Source: Gordius sp. MW1
Taxonomy: Eukaryota; Nematomorpha; Gordioida; Gordea; Gordiidae
Length of the DNA stretch: 64,000 nt
Assembly (NCBI GenBank): GCA_964036665.1
Contig: OZ038528.1
Coordinates: 23,547,245 to 23,611,244, forward strand
Reading direction: 5' to 3'
Within the stretch, counting starts at the first letter, position 1, and every line of letters begins with the position of its first letter. A program made the translations under genes and the position numbers. Below are positions 59,801-64,000 of this stretch, one piece after another. The notes under the pieces are model-generated. The model saw nothing but the letters and a program-made list of their open reading frames with translations. It was not told where the DNA came from and ran no database searches.

Positions 59801-62800
59801 TGGCGTTTTTTTAAAACTTCGGTTATTCCAGCTCAGATATTTAATGATAACTATTACTCTTTTGCTCTAATTTTTATTATTTGTTTGTTTTGTTTTAAAT
59901 GACTTGATTTAATATGCATTGCCTAATATTACTATGATTATAGACTGAATTCCTAGTTTATTGTGCCATAAAGCTGCAAAAGCCAATGTGCGACTGACTT
60001 TAAACTCAAAGATTCGTTTATTTGACTAATTTAAGATTCGAGATTTTTTATCTTCTAGAATGAAGTGCTGTCAAAATGGCTGGGTTCTGATTGGTCGACC
60101 TTTGGTTTTAGTCGACCAATCATAAACAGACCAAAAGTTTGACAAAGTCTATTTGATTAAGAAAAACAGATCAAAAAATCTTTGGTTTGTTTATGTTCAT
60201 TCGACCAAAACCAATGGTCGACCAAACAAAACGCAGCCGTTTTTACAACACTACTAATACCTGGCGGACAGGTCAAGAAGCTCCCATAATTTGGGCATGG
60301 CTGGTGGATACTGATTAAGATAGGCGGGCGGGCGGGTTCGGGCTGACAATTTAATCGAAAAATCGGGCCGGGTTCGGGCAAAATGCATTTGATATCGAGG
60401 ATCACTTAATCTTTTCATCGCATAAAACCAATTTTATGTTTATTGCTCTCTAAAGGGTCCTTAAACATGAGTCCTATTTCCCCAATCATATGTATATTTG
60501 GGTTAGATTGATTATGTTCGAAGTAGCTTGTCTTTTATTATAATTTTTGTATATGCCATATATTTGCTGCCTCGAGTCATAATATTACGACTTAGTCACG
60601 TACCTTTTAACTTCGATTTTGCTTTTTTGTTATGGTTAGGGGGGAATTGACCCCTACTTGCTTCCCCCCCCCCCTTCCACCTTTTCCTTAAAGTTCAATC
60701 TTCTATTTTTGCAATTCCCTGTGGATATTGATATTACTAAAAGCGAAATCTTATAGCATAGGCAGGATTGAAAATAGAACGGGGGGGGGGGCGGGATAAT
60801 AATTATTAAGTAGAGAGGCAAAATGATAATTTTTTGTAATTTTAGTAGTAATTATATTTAATTTTAACAAAAATTTGGATTTAGGGGGGGGGCAGCCGCC
60901 CCTCCCTGCCTTCTTCTGGTTACACCCATGCAAATTTAGAAATATTTAGCATACAAATAAGATATATAATCGTCTCCTTAATTTGATGATTATGATGATA
61001 ATTTAACGGTTTTGAGCTTGAAGCACATGAGCTTTGTGTTTTTAAAATTTTTTGTTGTTGATTTAATTCATATTTTGAAGTTTCTTTTCGGCACTTGAGC
61101 CTAAAATAGGGTTTTAGCGTTTCATTTAATCGCCAAAAAAAATTATAAACATCTTTACCAGAAGACTCACAACTCATAAGCTTGTCAAATGGTCAAATGT
61201 AGGTTTTTTTCAAAAATGTCCTCTCTGTTTGGTCGTTTAAGTATTTTACGCCATAATATTATAATGGTTGTAAATGAAGTATAGTCATCACATGCCTCTA
61301 GGCGACATTATCTCTAGTTTGATATTGGTTTGGTACTACTAATAAAATAAACATTTTTAAGTTAAAGTCGAATCGACATTGCCAAGTAATATTTATGTGG
61401 CCTTTTGAGACCCTAGCTCGATTAGTGAATAAATTAAATGTTCACCTAAATGCTTATATAACATCTGAAATAAAGTAAAATATTGCCCAAAAACTCATTT
61501 TTCGGACGCGGTTTCATTTTTAATAAGGTCTCGTATCCCTTCATAATTAATTAAATAAATATTTTTACCTCCACATTCTTTAAAATTGTACATGTGTAAT
61601 ATAGCTATTAAATAGTCCTTTTCTACATCTTGTACTTATAAACACCTAAATATCCGTACTAATTTCGTTATTTGCATCAGCTAGAGAACTGCAATGTCAC
61701 TATTTTCAACCCGACTCGACCCGATTTTTTTTTCTTAATTTTCAACCCGACTCGACCCGAAAGCATTTTAAATTACTCGAACCCCACCCGACCCGAAAGC
61801 ATTTTAAAATTTTCCACCCGAACCCGACCCAACCCCACCCGAAAGCTTTTAAAATTTTTTAACCGAATCCCTTCCGAACGTGTTTCAAATTTTGGTATCC
61901 AACGCGGGAGTAAGAAAAATTGCGGTGTGCATGGGCGTAGCCTAGGGATGGCAGGGACGGGCGGCTGCCCCCCTAAATCTAAAAAATCGTAGATATTTTA
62001 TCAAATTATGGCTAAAATTAAAAAAAAATGGTTATTTTGCCCCTCCCTTAATTATTATTGCCCCTCATTGGCAAAGTGCGATTTATGAAACTAATTGTTA
62101 CCACAGATTTTGATTACTAAATTTATTTAAATGATTTATTAAAGAGATATAAAAATATGATAGCATCTACTACATCGGGTCACATTTAATTTGAAATATA
62201 TACTTTTGCAAATGAATTATTTAATAAATTTAAACTTACTTTTATTTGTTTTAAGAATATATATTTTTGTGGTTTAAATTAATAACTACCACTTCACACT
62301 ATCTAAATGCAATTTAAAAATATTATTTTGTGATGTTTTTTACCATTCACGAGTCAAATTTAAATTTGCGTCCAAATTAAAAAGGATCAGTTAAAAAAAA
62401 TAAAAGGAATTTTTTGAACTGAATGAATAATCTTCAATTATACATTTCGATATTAATTAAAAAATATTATACATAATAGCTTTAATTTAAAAAATATGTC
62501 CCGTGTATTTTGCAATGTAAGATTCATAACCTTTGACCCGACACTTTAAATCCAACCCGACCCGAAAGCATATTAAAATCTTCACCCCGGACCCGATCCG
62601 AAAGCATTATAAAATTTTTAACCCGAACCCGATTCGAAGACATTTTTAAAATTTTTAACCCGTTTCGGGTCACCCGTGCAGTTCTCTAGTATCAGTATAT
62701 ATATAATTTTTTAGCTATTAATGACCTTACTCCCCCCCCCCCCACACCATCCTTATATCTTTTAAAACGGCAACAAAACTTTATAGACTTAATAACAACG

Positions 62801-62969
62801 TCCCATACCAATTTTTAGCGCCGTGTTTTACCTGAGTGTCAAGACAAGCTACGATTACAGCGTAGAGACGCAACCCTTGAATCAAGTAGATCTCGGCCCT
62901 GAAAACACAAACGATTCAAATTTCCCTACTACCACATCTACAACTACTACTATTGCTAACGAAGATACT
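56874..62969 (+). CDS. TMEM144: TMEM144-like multispan membrane protein, 5' exons (partial)
   Basis: Five exons are supported: 56874-56988, 57326-57448, 58365-58464, 58523-58603 and 62819 to about 62969, all GT-AG and in phase; the gene continues beyond the window. The ATG chosen gives MYYSSGNQPLYAGYIACF. Family signatures follow: FFGSNLALIKKHNTGDG, FFFNWVYCSAIW, QFYPLAMVGGLLWATG, IGLGLGVCIWATFNLIIGWA and GRFGLFGLHP, covering the first TM segments of this drug/metabolite-transporter-fold family. Exon 5 enters the polar loop after the first half of the protein (SAVFYLSVKTSYDYS then a Thr/Ser/Asn-rich stretch). Its donor is probably GTAAGT at 62970, although the frame stays open to 63185. Substrate unknown. 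Intron 4 (4.2 kb) is packed with DNA transposons. Confidence 0.88.
58659..58788. mobile_element. Family A DNA transposon in TMEM144 intron 4
   Basis: Ends TATGGGCATAGCCAGG and CCTGGCTACGCCTATG. Flanks CTTTCCTC and ATTTCCTC are an 8-base duplication with one mismatch. Confidence 0.82.
59226..59460. mobile_element. Family B DNA transposon, intact ends
   Basis: GTGTTGTAAAAACGGCTGGG at the left and its exact inverse at the right, each bordered by TA. The interior has repeated (T)GGTCGAC and ACTAAGCC(TA)GTGGTCGA motifs. This is the best copy of family B. Confidence 0.88.
60065..60251. mobile_element. Family B DNA transposon
   Basis: GTGCTGTCAAAATGGCTGGG at the left and GCAGCCGTTTTTACAACAC at the right, followed by TA. 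TTGGTCGACC and GGTCGACCAAAC lie inside. Confidence 0.8.
60255..60375. other. GC-rich patch
   Basis: GGCGGGCGGGCGGGTTCGGG and CGGGCCGGGTTCGGGC stand out in AT-rich DNA and resemble 38280-38400. Probably a repeat remnant. Confidence 0.35.
60757..60930. mobile_element. Family A DNA transposon in TMEM144 intron 4
   Basis: Internal G runs, GGGGCAGCCGCCCC and an end TGGTTACACCCATG; the left end is shortened to CATAGGCAGG. No clear duplication. Confidence 0.7.
61681..62690. mobile_element. 1.0 kb element with CTAGAGAACTGCA ends and CCCGA-repeat interior
   Basis: CTAGAGAACTGCA at the left and its inverse TGCAGTTCTCTAG at the right. ATCAG flanks both sides (61676-61680 and 62691-62695). Subterminal regions on both sides hold tandem CGACCCGAAAGCATTTTAAA-type units of about 30 bases (61710-61880 and 62540-62670). 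A family A copy is nested inside at 61930. Confidence 0.75.
61930..62073. mobile_element. Family A copy nested in the CTAGAGAACTGCA element
   Basis: CATGGGCGTAGCCTAGG, GGGCGGCTGCCCCCC and TTATTGCCCCTC match the family. The right end is eroded. Confidence 0.7.
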
Positions 62970-63185
62970 GTAAGTTGTCCACCTTCGCCCACCAGTCTCG
63001 TGATTACTTTATCATCACGTGACCACGAAGTCCCCGACCAATCGCTTGACGCCACGTCGATTAAGTCAAAGCATCAGGTGATGATAGAACGCGGCGCAAG
63101 GGGTTACGAAATAGATCGTCTGCTTTCTTCCCCTTCTCCTCCTCTAGCACAACCACCAAATAATACACCAATCTTAAACGTTTAG

Positions 63186-63624
63186 CAATTATATTCTTCA
63201 TCATACTAATCAACTCATTTTTCAATTTCTTTCGTCGCCCTTTTTCTACGATTTTAAAGTAGTTCTCAATAGTGGAGTAACACTATTGAAAACACTTTGA
63301 AGTTGGAATATGCCTGATATTAATGAATTTAATATCTCCCCTATTTGCTTTCTTTCGTTTCTCTTTTCTCATTTTCATTTATCCTTATCTATTGGTGTAG
63401 TTTTCATATTTCTTTCAAAATAGTGCTTGCCTCAATTTCGCTGCCCATCATATGCCTATATTTAGGTTGTCCAACTGATTTATGTAATTGTCCAGTCTTT
63501 AAATATATTAAGGAATAGTCTTAAAAATAATCTTAAACAAATTTGACATTTTGATCTGCCAATTATGTTTCGTATTTTTTTAAATGGAGATTTCACCTTT
63601 GCATGCCTGCCATTATATTTATGT
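63186..63624. other. Probable TMEM144 intron, no exon recognised
   Basis: Pyrimidine-rich and AT-rich DNA. I see none of the conserved downstream TMEM144 segments here. Confidence 0.4.
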
Positions 63625-63632
63625 CCATAAAT

Positions 63633-63784
63633 CAGTGGCGTAGCCAGACGGGGGGGGGGAAACGAGAAATCCCCCCCCCCCCCCCGAAAAAAAAATATCA
63701 AATGTTTATATTGTGTTTTTAAATAATGTTACAAAAAAATTTATAATTTCCCCCCCCCCAGAGAAAATCCTGGCTACGCGCCTG
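63633..63784. mobile_element. Family A variant (CAGTGGCGTAGCCAG) with perfect 8-base duplication
   Basis: Starts CAGTGGCGTAGCCAG and ends CCTGGCTACGCGCCTG. CCATAAAT lies on both sides (63625-63632 and 63785-63792). Long G and C runs inside. A typical small hAT-type element. Confidence 0.92.
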
Positions 63785-63865
63785 CCATAAATGCTTTGAT
63801 GTGTGAATTATTGGATTTTCGTTGGCTTATTATTATAATTTTAAGTTTTCTTAAATTTCTAACAG

Positions 63866-64000
63866 AAATATCTTACCCCTATCTACACGTTCATCGACGG
63901 TGGCTTCAAATTGAAAAAGAGACTTATGTAATTATTATTTTTATCTCAAAATAATACATTGTTTAAAATATTTCAGCAATTTTTTGACCTATACGCCTTT
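63866..64000 (+). other. Possible exon pair at the window edge
   Basis: CTAACAG precedes an open stretch 63866-63927 that in one frame reads YPYLHVHRRWLQIEKETY and meets a GTAATT donor. A 49-base intron with TTTCAG acceptor then leads to QFFDLYAF at 63977-64000. Intron size fits the short introns elsewhere. I do not recognise the peptide; it could be TMEM144 continuation, another gene, or chance. Confidence 0.25.

Noticed and set aside
63480-63701. 73-codon minus-strand frame with a poly-Gly start
   Set aside because: It reads through the G/C runs of a family A element; not coding.

Overview
This is an AT-rich stretch of an invertebrate animal nuclear genome. Host genes are split into many exons with GT-AG introns, several only 34-44 bases long, and most of the rest is transposable-element debris. 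I cannot name the species; the very short introns in the 5' parts of genes and the element mix would fit a flatworm or a small crustacean, but that is a guess.

Three host genes can be rebuilt from both strands, all in the right half. (1) A complete septin of the SEPT2/Sep1 type, + strand, 39765-44349, 11 exons, 349 aa. (2) A complete ALG6 (dolichyl-P-Glc:Man9GlcNAc2-PP-dolichol glucosyltransferase), - strand, 51685-45247, 14 exons, 514 aa, ending in a KKxx-type tail. (3) The first exons of a TMEM144-like multispan membrane protein, + strand, from 56874 and running past the window. Septin and ALG6 converge (897 bases between stop codons); ALG6 and TMEM144 diverge. They belong to unrelated processes (cytoskeleton, ER N-glycosylation, membrane transport) and no joint function is implied.

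The left half (1-38 kb) is gene-poor and made of nested mobile elements: a decayed RTE/BovB-type retrotransposon (8.4-11.35 kb, - strand); an 870-base palindrome (12.3-13.2 kb); a deleted Helitron (13.47-15.32 kb); a second RTE copy (17.0-19.4 kb plus 22.85-23.0 kb) split by a 3.4 kb non-LTR retrotransposon with a 958-codon ORF (reverse transcriptase plus restriction-like endonuclease), whose 8-base target duplication and A-tail are still visible; and a small LTR element (26.63-28.80 kb) whose 5' LTR is split by a foldback-like element built from inverted arrays of TGCTCAGT, with a 9-base target duplication, an AT-hook exon and a tRNA-like segment. A second foldback-like element lies at 36.9-37.7 kb and an isolated array lies in a septin intron.

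Scattered throughout are two families of small non-autonomous DNA transposons: family A (ends CATGGGCGTAGCCAGG or CAGTGGCGTAGCCAG, internal G runs, 8-base duplications) and family B (ends GTGTTGTAAAAACGGC, TA duplications). A 1.39 kb hAT element with a transposase remnant and an exact 8-base duplication lies at 52.35-53.74 kb. A 1.4 kb minisatellite fills part of the 3.2 kb ALG6 intron 11.
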